A stretch of 63,836 nucleotides of DNA from Chloroflexota bacterium (GTDB lineage Bacteria; Chloroflexota; UBA11872). Shown piece by piece: positions 8,618-17,406 of this stretch. Both the position numbers and the translations under genes were made by a program. The notes beneath the pieces were generated by a model. That model did no database searches. It had not been told where the DNA came from and was given only the letters and a program-made list of their open reading frames with translations. The DNA lies in the NCBI GenBank assembly GCA_028874175.1, contig JAPPLN010000052.1, positions 1-63,836 of the forward strand, written 5' to 3'. Positions within the stretch are counted from its first letter, which is position 1. Each line of letters opens with the position of its first letter.

Positions 8618-10018
8618 GTGGTAGGTTCGAGGGCGCGGCAGGTAGCGAAGCGGAGCACAACGCTGCGACGGATTGCCGTTGTCGGTGGCGGTGTCTCCGG
8701 ATTAGGCGCCGCGTGGGCGCTGCATCAACACCCGGACCGCTTTGATTTCCGGCTGTTCGAGGCCAACGTACAGGTTGGCGGCAATGCGATTACGGCCGAG
8801 ATGCGGCAGGACGACGGCAGCGACATTCCCTTTGACATCTCGGTAACCGCGTGCATCCCGTCGGTTTATCACCACATCCTGTTGTTGATGGAGAAGTTTG
8901 GCATTGAGCTGATCGACACCCGGTTCAGCTACAGCGTGAAGTACCAGGGCCGCGTGTACGCCCATGACTTCGATTCCGACATCAGGGAACAACTGCAGCC
9001 CGAGATCAGGAAGTTCCAGCGACTCTTACGGCGTCTGCATTGGATTGGATTCCTGACGCGTTCGCAGTCGAAGCTGTTGAACGCACTGAACCCGTTCAAC
9101 TACATCAGCATGGGGACGGTGCTGAACCTGGGCGGGTTTTCGGGGGACTTCAGGTACAAGATTCTGAAACCCATGTTTGTCAATTTCCTGATGGCGACAA
9201 ACGTGTTCGACATGCCGGCGGCGCTCTTCAGTCGGTACCTGGAGTTCTTCGACATCGAACGGTCAACGCCGATGCAGACGTGGGACCAGGGCACGCGCCG
9301 GATCTACGAGAACCTTACCGCAGATTTTCAGGACAAGATTTATTTCAGTCGACCTGTGCGCAAGGTGTATCGGCGGGCGTCCCACGTGGTGGTCGAAGAC
9401 GATGCCGGTGAACGCGAGACGTTTGACGACGTGATTTTTGCGTGCAACGCGAACCAGACGCTGATGATGCTGGACCAACCGACGTTGCTCGAACGCTTTC
9501 TGCTCTCATCGATACGTTACGACAGCGAGTTGCATAACCATGCGGTGGTGCACTCCGATGCCTCAGTGCTTCCGGACAACGAAGTCAAGCCGCTGGAGAC
9601 GCGGAGCAATCACATCGAGCAGTACGGGGCCAGGCCGGACAACTATGAGATCACGTACATCATGCATAACCAGCAGCCGTGGGCGAACCGGTCGGACAAG
9701 CCGTGCCTGGTGACCTATAACGCGATCAGTCCCATCGACGCGGACAAGGTCGTCAAGCGGTGGTGGTTTCAGCACATCGTGCATGACGTGAAGCACGTGG
9801 CGGTGCTGATCAACCTGTTCCAGTTCATCCAGGGCCGGCGGCGAACGTGGCACTGCGGGGCGCACACGCTTATCAACAGCCAGGAAACGTGTTTCGTCAC
9901 CGGGCTGGCCACGGCGCGGCAGTTGGGGGCCGACTACCCGTTCGACGACGCCGCGGCGCGGCGGTCCTTCAACTATTACGGGAGCATCATGTACGGACCG
10001 GGGTTCAGGAAGGCGTAG
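8618..10018 (+). CDS. FAD-dependent amine-oxidase-like oxidoreductase (COG2907 type)
   Basis: A 466-residue flavoprotein with an N-terminal FAD-binding Rossmann motif, VVGGGVSGLGAAWAL at 21-35, followed by an acidic ribose-binding segment RLFEANVQVGGNA. The C-terminus has the second FAD region, with TCFVTGLATARQLG and the final YGSIMYGPG. It resembles COG2907 flavoproteins, which are related to phytoene desaturases and are often encoded with SAM-dependent lipid methyltransferases. Here it lies beside the Rieske and P450 genes, 9 bp from the convergent Rieske gene. A role in oxidising or isomerising the sterol or lipid substrate of the locus is plausible but unproven. It starts at GTG 8618, with GAGG five bases upstream. 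Confidence 0.82.
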   Translation: MVGSRARQVAKRSTTLRRIAVVGGGVSGLGAAWALHQHPDRFDFRLFEANVQVGGNAITAEMRQDDGSDIPFDISVTACIPSVYHHILLLMEKFGIELIDTRFSYSVKYQGRVYAHDFDSDIREQLQPEIRKFQRLLRRLHWIGFLTRSQSKLLNALNPFNYISMGTVLNLGGFSGDFRYKILKPMFVNFLMATNVFDMPAALFSRYLEFFDIERSTPMQTWDQGTRRIYENLTADFQDKIYFSRPVRKVYRRASHVVVEDDAGERETFDDVIFACNANQTLMMLDQPTLLERFLLSSIRYDSELHNHAVVHSDASVLPDNEVKPLETRSNHIEQYGARPDNYEITYIMHNQQPWANRSDKPCLVTYNAISPIDADKVVKRWWFQHIVHDVKHVAVLINLFQFIQGRRRTWHCGAHTLINSQETCFVTGLATARQLGADYPFDDAAARRSFNYYGSIMYGPGFRKA

Positions 10019-10027
10019 CGCCGAGCC

Positions 10028-11143
10028 TCAGGTTGAGGCGCCGTTGCTGTCGCCGGGTTCGGGATAGAACTGGGCGCAGTAGTAGCGGAAGGGCATGATC
10101 TCGCCGTCGGAACGGCAGAGGCGGGGACGACTGGTGTACTGCTTGCGTCCCCAGATGACGACGTCCTGCAGGACGTCCTCCTTCTGCTGACTCGCCATGA
10201 ACTTGTTGATGAGGGGGGCGCGAAGCGGTGGCGGGAGGAATCCCAGGCCGACAAACAGGCGCCTGGGCTGGCGGATCTCGCGCACCTGGGAGACCAGCGT
10301 CATGTCGATGAGCGTGCCGTCGACGGGCGTGGCGAGGACCCACAGCCGCATGTTCATGCCGATGGAGTGCTCGCGGATGTCGACGAACGAGTAGCCGAGT
10401 CCGTAGATGTGGGTCTTGGCGGAGACGCTGAAGGTCAGTTTGGCGAATCCGGCGATCGTGCGGACTCGCTTGAAGTTAAAGTTACTCAGGAGACGGTGGC
10501 CATCCACCGACAATCGCTCAGGGCGGTCCACGTTGTCGTAGCCGTGGACGTAGCGCAGGTGGGCCAGGTCGACCGAGTTCTCGGTCGTCTCCTGGGGATG
10601 GCCGGGAAAGCGAAGCGTCTCGATCTCGTAGTCGCACCAGCCGTCCTGCTCCAACGGTTCGGTTGGCAGCGTCCATTGCGGCGGGCGGCCGTCGACGCCC
10701 CACCAGGCGAAGATCAGGCCATGGATGTCGTGTGTTTCGAAGACTCGCAATTTGGCGGTTCTGGGCGCCGGTGCGAACGGCGTGGCCACGCACTGGCCGG
10801 TTGCGTCGAACTCGTAGCCGTGAAAGGGGCAGACGAGCCGCCCGTCACAGACGCGACCGCCGGCGTCCGGACCCAGATCAGCGCCCAAGTGTGGGCAGAT
10901 GGCTTCGGCGACGCAGATGCGGTCGTCAACGTCGATCCAGACGACGATGTTTTCGCCCATCCAGGTTTTCTGGATCAGCCCGGCCTCTCGGACGGCCTGG
11001 CGCGACGCGACGAAGTACCAGCCTTCGGGGAATGGAGAGAGCTCGGGAGCAAGAACGGCCTGCCGGCGCTGGGCCGCCGTTGTTCTGCGCTCGGGATCGT
11101 CCAACCCGGCAAGGCCGGTTTCCTGCCGGACCTCCATGTGCAC
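10028..11143 (-). CDS. Rieske non-haem iron oxygenase, cholesterol-desaturase (DAF-36/Neverland/KshA) type
   Basis: A 371-residue protein with an N-terminal Rieske [2Fe-2S] domain: Cys83-x-His85 in AICPHLGADLG and Cys105-x-x-His108 in CPFHGYEFD. The C-terminal catalytic domain has ENSVDLAHLRYVHGY, giving Asp192, His195 and His200 for the mononuclear iron. The end of the protein, DVVIWGRKQY followed by DGEIMPFRYYCAQFYPE, matches the terminal D-x-x-IW-x-x-K-x-Y ... FR-x-W/Y-x-x-QFY pattern of cholesterol 7-desaturases and 3-ketosteroid 9-hydroxylases. These enzymes act on sterols or steroids with a separate reductase. The start GTG 11143 has GAGGAG at good spacing. It is divergent from the GPP34-P450 gene, sharing a 130-bp promoter region. 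The exact position oxidised is unknown. Confidence 0.85.
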   Translation of the reverse strand: MHMEVRQETGLAGLDDPERRTTAAQRRQAVLAPELSPFPEGWYFVASRQAVREAGLIQKTWMGENIVVWIDVDDRICVAEAICPHLGADLGPDAGGRVCDGRLVCPFHGYEFDATGQCVATPFAPAPRTAKLRVFETHDIHGLIFAWWGVDGRPPQWTLPTEPLEQDGWCDYEIETLRFPGHPQETTENSVDLAHLRYVHGYDNVDRPERLSVDGHRLLSNFNFKRVRTIAGFAKLTFSVSAKTHIYGLGYSFVDIREHSIGMNMRLWVLATPVDGTLIDMTLVSQVREIRQPRRLFVGLGFLPPPLRAPLINKFMASQQKEDVLQDVVIWGRKQYTSRPRLCRSDGEIMPFRYYCAQFYPEPGDSNGAST

Positions 11144-11273
11144 GCGGCGTCTCCTCGGACTCGGGGAGCGTCCCTATCCCCCACCTCGTATGATAGAGTC
11201 GAATGAGTCGCGGCTCGCCCGATATAGCGTCAGTTTACAGGCTAATCAGGGTCAGGCGCGGGGAGCAAGAGCG

Positions 11274-13301
11274 ATGACTCTCACTTCTGAGCCGGTGGCA
11301 ACCAAGCAACTAAGTTTGCCCGACGAACTCGTGCTGATGCTCCTCAACGAGGAGTCCGGCTACTTTTACCAGGTACCCGGTTGGCACTTGAACTGTGCGG
11401 TCGTGGGCGCCGTGCTTGCCGAACTCTCACTCTTATCGCGCATTGACACGGATATGGACTCCTTGTTTCTCGTGGATTCCACGGAAACCGGGAATGCCAT
11501 CCTCGACTCAATACTCAAGGAAATAGCCGAGGAATCCGACCAGCGGAACGCCCAATATTGGATTGAACGGCTTGCTCCGCGTGCAGAATCAATCGTCGAT
11601 TCGACGCTGGAACGACTCGTCGACCTGAAGATCCTGGAGTACCACGAGGGTGAGTTCTGGACGCTGTCACGGACTGCCTGGCAGTCCGAGCTTGCAGGCG
11701 GTCCGGCCGAAGGCACGGCGGCTCAATTCGTGAGGACGCGCATCGGTAAAGTCATCTTTAACAACGAGATACCTGATCCACGCGATGTGATCATCGTCTG
11801 CCTGGTCAACACATGCGATGTATTTCGCTTCATGTTCCAACTCGAGGACCAGGACGAGGAACGCATTGATCTCATCTGCAACATGGACCTGATCGGCCGG
11901 TCCATTGCCGCCGCGGTATCCGAGAGTCTCGCCGGACCGTTGCTTCAGCGCTCAGCCCTGACCAAGAAGATTCCGGTAGTCCCGCTGCGCCGGTTGGTGT
12001 TCAATCGACATCTTCGCAGTGGCAATTTTCCCGCACTCTTCGCGGATCTGGCCGAAGAATTCGGCCCGGTGTTCGAGCTCCGACCGCCCTTCCAGGATCC
12101 AATGATCTTCCTGGCCGGTCCCGAGACGAATCGCTGGGTGCATCGAAACGGGCGCATGTACCTCAGAACCAAGGACTATTTTTCGGACTTCGAGAAGGTT
12201 TACGGCGCGTCGGGCGTATTGCCATCCCTGGATGGCGCGGATCACTTCCGGCTTCGTAAGTCGTTGGGGCCAGCATATTCCCGCGGAAGATTGATGGGGC
12301 AACTGGACCAGGTTTACAAGGATGCGCGGACCCATATGGCGGACTGGACGGTGGGAGATTCCTACCCCGCCACGCGCATGTGCCGGCGAATGATAAACGC
12401 GCAACTCTCGCCGCTGATGATCAGCATTGACTCCCAGGATATTTTTGACGACTTGACGGTTTTCAAGGAACGGGCGCTCAACGTTCACATCCTGAAAGTC
12501 CTACCCAAGTTCATGTTGAAGACGCCGAGCATGAGACGCCGGCTGAAGATCCTGGACCAACTGGTGGAGAAGGTCCAAAGCGGGCATACGCCGGCCCAGC
12601 GGGCTGGAAGTCCGCGGGACCTGGCGGATGACCTGCTGAGCCTGCACGCCAGTGATCCGCAATTCGTCCCGGAGACGAATCTGCGCTTCGTCCTCTCAGC
12701 CGCGCTGATTGCCAGCGTCTATCTTGGCGATGCGTTCAGCTTCGTGCTGTACGCCATGGCGTCAAAGCCGGAGCTCTACAAGCAAATCCGTGTCGAAGCC
12801 GACGCCTTGTTCGCCGATGGCGATCCCGATGCAGGGGCCTTCAGACCGCAGGCGATCGACGTCACGCACCGATTCCTGATGGAATGCCTGCGGGTGTACC
12901 CAATCGTCCCGGTGTCTCTGCGAACGGTGATGAATACGTGCGTGGTCGAAGGCTACCGAATACCAATCGGGTCACAGGTCTACATTGCCCAGACGGCCGC
13001 GCATTACATGAGCGACGTGTTCCCCGATCCCTTGAAATTCGATATCGACCGCTACCTGCCTCCGCGCAACGAACATCGCAGTTCCGGGTATGCCCCGTAC
13101 GGGCTGGGCACGCACCGGTGCCTTGGGGTGGGGTGGATGGAACTGCAGCTGGCCGTCAACGTGCTCCTGGTGGCGCACCACTTCACGCTCGAAGTGTCCC
13201 CGCCGAACTTCCAGCTCGGGTTCAACCCGCTGCCGTCGATGAAGCCGAGCAAGAAGCTGAAGTTTCGCATTGCCGAACAGCGGCGCGAACTCAACGTCTG
13301 A
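11274..13301 (+). CDS. GPP34 (GOLPH3-like) domain fused to cytochrome P450
   Basis: A 675-residue chimera. Residues about 12-220 are a GPP34 domain: LSLPDELVLMLLNEESG, then AVVGAVLAELSLLSRI, FLVDSTETGNAILDSIL, and a second helical half ending near SESLAGPLLQ. GPP34 is the fold of GOLPH3, which binds phosphoinositides at Golgi membranes. Its bacterial versions are little studied. Residues about 230-670 are a P450: ExxR as ECLR (Glu537, Arg540) and the haem loop YGLGTHRCLGVG with Cys616 as thiolate ligand. The I-helix reads IASVYLGDAFSF where AGxD/ETT is expected, so the usual acid-threonine pair is replaced by Val-Tyr. The ATG 11274 has GGGGAG upstream. The open frame back to 10899 overlaps the Rieske gene and lacks homology. 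Neighbours suggest a sterol or related lipid substrate. It cannot be called CYP51. Confidence 0.9.
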   Translation: MTLTSEPVATKQLSLPDELVLMLLNEESGYFYQVPGWHLNCAVVGAVLAELSLLSRIDTDMDSLFLVDSTETGNAILDSILKEIAEESDQRNAQYWIERLAPRAESIVDSTLERLVDLKILEYHEGEFWTLSRTAWQSELAGGPAEGTAAQFVRTRIGKVIFNNEIPDPRDVIIVCLVNTCDVFRFMFQLEDQDEERIDLICNMDLIGRSIAAAVSESLAGPLLQRSALTKKIPVVPLRRLVFNRHLRSGNFPALFADLAEEFGPVFELRPPFQDPMIFLAGPETNRWVHRNGRMYLRTKDYFSDFEKVYGASGVLPSLDGADHFRLRKSLGPAYSRGRLMGQLDQVYKDARTHMADWTVGDSYPATRMCRRMINAQLSPLMISIDSQDIFDDLTVFKERALNVHILKVLPKFMLKTPSMRRRLKILDQLVEKVQSGHTPAQRAGSPRDLADDLLSLHASDPQFVPETNLRFVLSAALIASVYLGDAFSFVLYAMASKPELYKQIRVEADALFADGDPDAGAFRPQAIDVTHRFLMECLRVYPIVPVSLRTVMNTCVVEGYRIPIGSQVYIAQTAAHYMSDVFPDPLKFDIDRYLPPRNEHRSSGYAPYGLGTHRCLGVGWMELQLAVNVLLVAHHFTLEVSPPNFQLGFNPLPSMKPSKKLKFRIAEQRRELNV

Positions 13302-13340
13302 GGCGCCCGCGGGCACCCGCGCGCCCGGGCCGGAGCCAGC

Positions 13341-14405
13341 CTAGCCGGGCTTGCGCGCCAGGAAACAGTACAGCGGGGTGAAGATCCCGGTCTGCCCGCC
13401 CGCGACGTAGGCGTTGGCGGTCCGATCCATCAGCCGGATGACGTCCGCGGAGCCCCTGGGAAAGAGTCCCAGCGTCTCGGCCAGCCTGGATGTCGCGACG
13501 AGGACTTTGCGGCCGACCGGTAGCCTGCGGATGGCGTTGCCCACCGTGCCCCCCTGGGTCAGCATGGGCTGATACCACGGGGTTGTCGGACCGTCTTCGA
13601 CGACTGCCCGGTCCCTGCCCTCGATGACCTGAAAGCCGGCCATTTCGAGGGCTGAGTTCACCTCGCCCATCGTCGCGATGTCCTTGAGGGCAATGCCGTG
13701 CATGAGCTCCTGCCTGATGGCCCGGTGCCGGTCGTCGTCGGGATCGAAGCGATCCGTCAGGCACATTTCCTGACCCCAGAAGAGGGCGCCGGGCTTCAGC
13801 ACGCGGTAGATCTCGGCGAACGCACCCACCTTGTCCGGCGCGTGGCAGGTCGATTCGATCGCGTAGGCCCGGTCGCAGGTGTCGTTCGCGATGGCGCCCA
13901 TGTCCATGAAGCTACAGGCGAGATAGTCGACCATGTGGTCCAGCCCGGCCTCGGCATTTAGCGCTCTCGCCTTGTCCAACTGGACTTCACTGCTATTGAC
14001 CCCGATAACCCTGACGCCGGCCTCGCGGACGACCCGGCGCATGGGGCCGCCAATCCCGCAGCCGACATCGATCACCGTCATTCCTTTGCTCAACTGGAGC
14101 CTGGCAATCATCAGCCGCTGGTGCCGGATCTTGGATTCCTCGAGGCTTTCCGTGGGCGACAGCGGCGCGAAGTGGAGCGATGCGCCCCAACCGAACACCA
14201 TGAACTCGCTGCACAGGTCGTAGTACTCCCTAACGGTCTGAGCGTGGTCGTAGCCCGACGCGCCGGCGTCCTTTCCAGACGCTCTGCGAGTCCATCCATC
14301 GAAATGGGACACGCGACGCCGGGGGTCCGATCCGCGATACGCAGCCTTCAGGCCGCTGGATAGATTTCGGAGTTGCGAGAACTCGTTCGAAAACGGGAGT
14401 TGCAC
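13341..14405 (-). CDS. Sterol C-24 methyltransferase homologue (ERG6/SMT family)
   Basis: SMTs transfer a methyl from SAM to C-24 of a sterol side chain. This 354-residue protein matches the whole SMT layout. YYDLCSEFMVFGWGASLHFA at 61-80 is the sterol-binding region I, equivalent to YEYGWGxSFHFAPR. ESLEESKIRHQRL at 86-98 corresponds to GESLxESIxRHE. The SAM motif is VIDVGCGIGGPMRR at 111-124. YAIESTCHAPDK at 181-192 corresponds to AIEATCHAP. DGPTTPWYQP lies at 271-280, and the C-terminal TGIFTPLYCFLARKP matches the Sterol_MT_C end of ERG6. Length is close to yeast ERG6. The start is GTG 14405. It lies 188 bp downstream of the RND transporter on the same strand. Bacterial SMTs are rare, so this is the strongest single indicator of sterol chemistry here. 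Confidence 0.88.
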   Translation of the reverse strand: MQLPFSNEFSQLRNLSSGLKAAYRGSDPRRRVSHFDGWTRRASGKDAGASGYDHAQTVREYYDLCSEFMVFGWGASLHFAPLSPTESLEESKIRHQRLMIARLQLSKGMTVIDVGCGIGGPMRRVVREAGVRVIGVNSSEVQLDKARALNAEAGLDHMVDYLACSFMDMGAIANDTCDRAYAIESTCHAPDKVGAFAEIYRVLKPGALFWGQEMCLTDRFDPDDDRHRAIRQELMHGIALKDIATMGEVNSALEMAGFQVIEGRDRAVVEDGPTTPWYQPMLTQGGTVGNAIRRLPVGRKVLVATSRLAETLGLFPRGSADVIRLMDRTANAYVAGGQTGIFTPLYCFLARKPG

Positions 14406-14593
14406 GTCTAGTTCTGGAAGCAGTTCACGGGCCGGGTGTGAACGTGCGGCCCGTTTGGCATGGCTCTACCGTAACCGAGCAAAACCGCGCCAGCAACGCT
14501 CACCCGGCGCTTAGGAGGCGGCCGGCCATTTACCGTCGATCGAGCGATTTCCGGAAGCGAACGACCGCGAGCTGAGCCGCTCTCCGGCACCGG

Positions 14594-17071
14594 TCAGGCC
14601 GAACCTTGTTCCTCTTCGTGCCGCCGATACACGTCCTCGATCGCGACGTCGAGGTCGGACCACTCGCGCTCCACCATCGAGCGCAGCCGCATGTTCTGGT
14701 AGGCGCCCCAGATCGTCATTGCGGGCGGCACCAACACGATGGCCACGATCAGGGAATAGGCGATCGTGATCGCCGCGGTGATCCCGAACTGCTGCGATCC
14801 GGCCAGCGGCGACGCCGCCAGGACGCCCAGGCCCAGCGCGGTGGTCATCGCCGAGCCCAGCAGGGCCGACCCGGTGGTCGCCAAGGTCCGCACAGCGGCC
14901 TCCTCCGGGTTGCGCAGGCGGGCGAACTCCTCCCGGTATCTGTGGATCACGTGGATGGTGTAGTCCACGCCGATGCCGATCGAGAGCGCGGTGATGATCG
15001 AGGTGATGATCGTGTAGGGGATGCCCAGGAGCGCCATGGTCCCGAGCACGCAGATCAGCACGAGCACGATCGGTCCGACCGCGACGATCGCCAACGCCGG
15101 CTGGCGAAGCGTCACCCAGAAGAAGAGGGCCAGGACGGACAAGGCCGCCGCGACCGTGGTGGCGATGGCCTCGGTCTGGCGCGCGGTTACCGAATCGGTG
15201 ACGGTGATCGAGATGATGCTCTCGGAAGTCGCCGTGATTGCCTCGTCGTCACCGGCCCAGATCGCCTCGATTTCGCCCTGGAGCACTTTGGTTGCCTGCG
15301 TATCGCCCCCGTAACTCTGGAACTGGAGCAATATGGCGTCGATGCCCTGCGGGTTGTTGACCAGGAGGCGTGAGAGGGCCGGATCCCTGGCCTCGATCCG
15401 GTCAAGGACTTCCTGCATCAGCTGCGGATCGAGCCGCACCCCGGCCGAGGCTTCGCGGAACAGCGCCGCGATCTCGGGGTCGTACTTGTCGCCGGGCAGA
15501 CCACTCTGGGTGGTCCAGTCACGCACCAGCAATTCGTACGAGGCCTGGATGGGACCTGCCGCGGTCGGCGGACGACGAGTCTCGTCCGCAAACGCGTCTG
15601 TGAGGTCCTGCACATTGAGGAGCGTACGGGTCTGCGTCGCCTCGGCCTTAATGAGCACACTCGTCACCTCGGCCGAGCCACCGACGGCCGCTTCGAGGGT
15701 GTCCATGTCCGCGTGTATGTCTCCGCCCCTTGGGAGGATGTCCTTGATGCTGAATTCCGATTTGAGCCCGGTGGCGGCAATCCCGAGCCCAACGGTGACG
15801 GCGAGCACGACGAGGATGTACGGGAGGGGCCAGCGGGTCACGCTGCGACCAATCAGCCCGGCCAATCCCTGAATACCGGGCAGTGCGTTGACGATCGGGC
15901 GAGCGGGCTTCAGCTTGCCGCGGGCCTCGCGCCGCCGGTCGATGATCGTCCGACTGGCCGGGACCAGCGTGAGCATGACGATCAGGCTCATGCCGACGCC
16001 CATGCCGGCGACGACGCCGAAGTCGCGAACGATGCCGATGGGTGAGAACAGGCTGGCCAGCATGCCCACGATGGTGGTGACGGCGGCCAGGAGCAGCGGA
16101 ACCGTGACGTGGCTAAGCCCCCGGCGAATGGCCGTGAGCACGTCCTGACCTTCGACCCGCTGCTCGCGGTAGTGCGAGATGGTCTGGATTGCATAGTCCA
16201 CGGTCAGCCCGATCACGATGATCGGCACCAGCGAGGTCAGCGAGTTCGGCGGGCCGATCAGACCCAGCGCGTTCGGGCCGAGCCAGCCTTCGGCGCCGAT
16301 GATCCAGATGATTGAGGTGAGGAGTCCGGCCAGCGTCAGCCACATATCCGACAGCGCGCGCGTAAAGAGCAGCAGCAGCAACGCGATCAGCAGGAAGGCC
16401 ACGCCGATCAGCGGCGCCATCCCCTCCTCGATGCCGGCCTTGTATCCGTCCTCGATCACGATGAAGGAGATGCTGCTGGCGCGCAGCGGGCCCTTGGAAT
16501 CGGCGGCCAGCTGGTTGATCTTCCGTTCAGCCGCCGCCAGGTTCTCGTCGCCGGTGTCAAGGAGGCGAATGTTGCCGATCGCGATCTTGGTGCCGTCCGT
16601 ATCGGTTCCGGTCATGAGAGCGAGGAGCGGCTGGACTTCCGGAAGTACGCGTACCGTGTCGATCTGGGCCTGCGTAACCGCCTCCAGACTCTGGATCTGA
16701 AGCGCGAACTTGATCAGGGAAGAGGGCGCAAAGACCGGGTTTTCAGGGGCCAGGAGCTGTTGCACGCCCGGGTCGCTGGCGATGTCGTTGACCAGAGCGT
16801 CCATCTGGGCCAGCCCGGCGGGCGTGAGCGCGTCGCCGCGGAACAAGAGGGTGACGGCGCTGATTTCACCGTGGTCGCCGAAGAGCTGATTGATCTCGTC
16901 AATTGCGTCAGCAACCGGGCTGTCATCGGGCAGCGTCTCCGCCGTTGACGGGAGCGGGGCGCGCACCGCGCCGCCGGCGCCGAGGGCAATGGTGACGATG
17001 AAGACGACGAGGAGGGTGATCCAGGGGCGGGCCGTGACCAGCCAGCTGAACTTGGTGAGGACCTGGTTCAT
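14594..17071 (-). CDS. RND-superfamily transporter (MMPL/HpnN type), candidate lipid or sterol exporter
   Basis: An 825-residue inner-membrane protein with the two-fold RND layout. TM1 lies near residue 20, followed by a large periplasmic domain of about 40-205, TM2-6, then TM7 near 420, a second periplasmic domain of about 440-620, and TM8-12. The TM4-like segments hold PIIVIGLTVDYAIQTI and ALSIGIGVDYTIHVIHRY, the G-x-x-x-D-Y motif typical of MMPL/HpnN/sterol-sensing-type transporters. The C-terminus is cytosolic and Glu-rich. The family moves hydrophobic molecules such as hopanoids, and BstA, a bacterial sterol transporter, is also RND-type. Placement just upstream of the SMT on the same strand makes the product of the locus a plausible cargo. 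That is inference. Confidence 0.88.
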   Translation of the reverse strand: MNQVLTKFSWLVTARPWITLLVVFIVTIALGAGGAVRAPLPSTAETLPDDSPVADAIDEINQLFGDHGEISAVTLLFRGDALTPAGLAQMDALVNDIASDPGVQQLLAPENPVFAPSSLIKFALQIQSLEAVTQAQIDTVRVLPEVQPLLALMTGTDTDGTKIAIGNIRLLDTGDENLAAAERKINQLAADSKGPLRASSISFIVIEDGYKAGIEEGMAPLIGVAFLLIALLLLLFTRALSDMWLTLAGLLTSIIWIIGAEGWLGPNALGLIGPPNSLTSLVPIIVIGLTVDYAIQTISHYREQRVEGQDVLTAIRRGLSHVTVPLLLAAVTTIVGMLASLFSPIGIVRDFGVVAGMGVGMSLIVMLTLVPASRTIIDRRREARGKLKPARPIVNALPGIQGLAGLIGRSVTRWPLPYILVVLAVTVGLGIAATGLKSEFSIKDILPRGGDIHADMDTLEAAVGGSAEVTSVLIKAEATQTRTLLNVQDLTDAFADETRRPPTAAGPIQASYELLVRDWTTQSGLPGDKYDPEIAALFREASAGVRLDPQLMQEVLDRIEARDPALSRLLVNNPQGIDAILLQFQSYGGDTQATKVLQGEIEAIWAGDDEAITATSESIISITVTDSVTARQTEAIATTVAAALSVLALFFWVTLRQPALAIVAVGPIVLVLICVLGTMALLGIPYTIITSIITALSIGIGVDYTIHVIHRYREEFARLRNPEEAAVRTLATTGSALLGSAMTTALGLGVLAASPLAGSQQFGITAAITIAYSLIVAIVLVPPAMTIWGAYQNMRLRSMVEREWSDLDVAIEDVYRRHEEEQGSA

Positions 17072-17406
17072 GCCAGGTGAATTCCAGCGGGGCCGCGATC
17101 GACGCGGGATTCATTCGGTGCGGTCGGCAGCGCGACTAACGCTGATGCAGAGCTACGTGCCATAACTCTGTCTTTCATCTCAGCCAAGACGGAGTCGGTC
17201 ACGGCGCAACCAACGCACAACTCCGCCCGGCGATGTGCCAGTCGGCATCATACGTCTTCACCGCCGCAGCTTCGCAAGCCGGTCCGACGCATCGAGGGCC
17301 AACGAGGCGAGGCTGGAGCCCGCCGCCACGAAGCTGGAAGGCAGACTGGCAATGCATAACGCTCTGACTCGGATTGCCTTCAGTCCACCACGCATTGGGG
17401 AGGCCC
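17072..17406. other. Intergenic region between RND transporter and VOC gene
   Basis: These 335 bases separate the divergent RND (minus) and VOC (plus) genes. No credible coding frame, RNA or strong repeat was seen. A weak promoter-like pair for the RND gene, TTGGCT and TATGGC with a 17-base gap on the minus strand, is near 17160-17190. The GGGGAGG at 17397-17403 is the ribosome-binding site of the VOC gene. Confidence 0.5.

Noticed and set aside
10899..11273. N-terminal extension of the GPP34-P450 frame to 10899
   Set aside because: It overlaps the Rieske gene on the other strand, has no similarity to GPP34, and ATG 11274 has a clear Shine-Dalgarno site.
11274..13301. Calling the P450 CYP51 (sterol 14-alpha-demethylase)
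   Set aside because: ExxR and the haem loop are general. The CYP51 helix I signature (AGQHTS-like) is absent, so only the family level is supportable.
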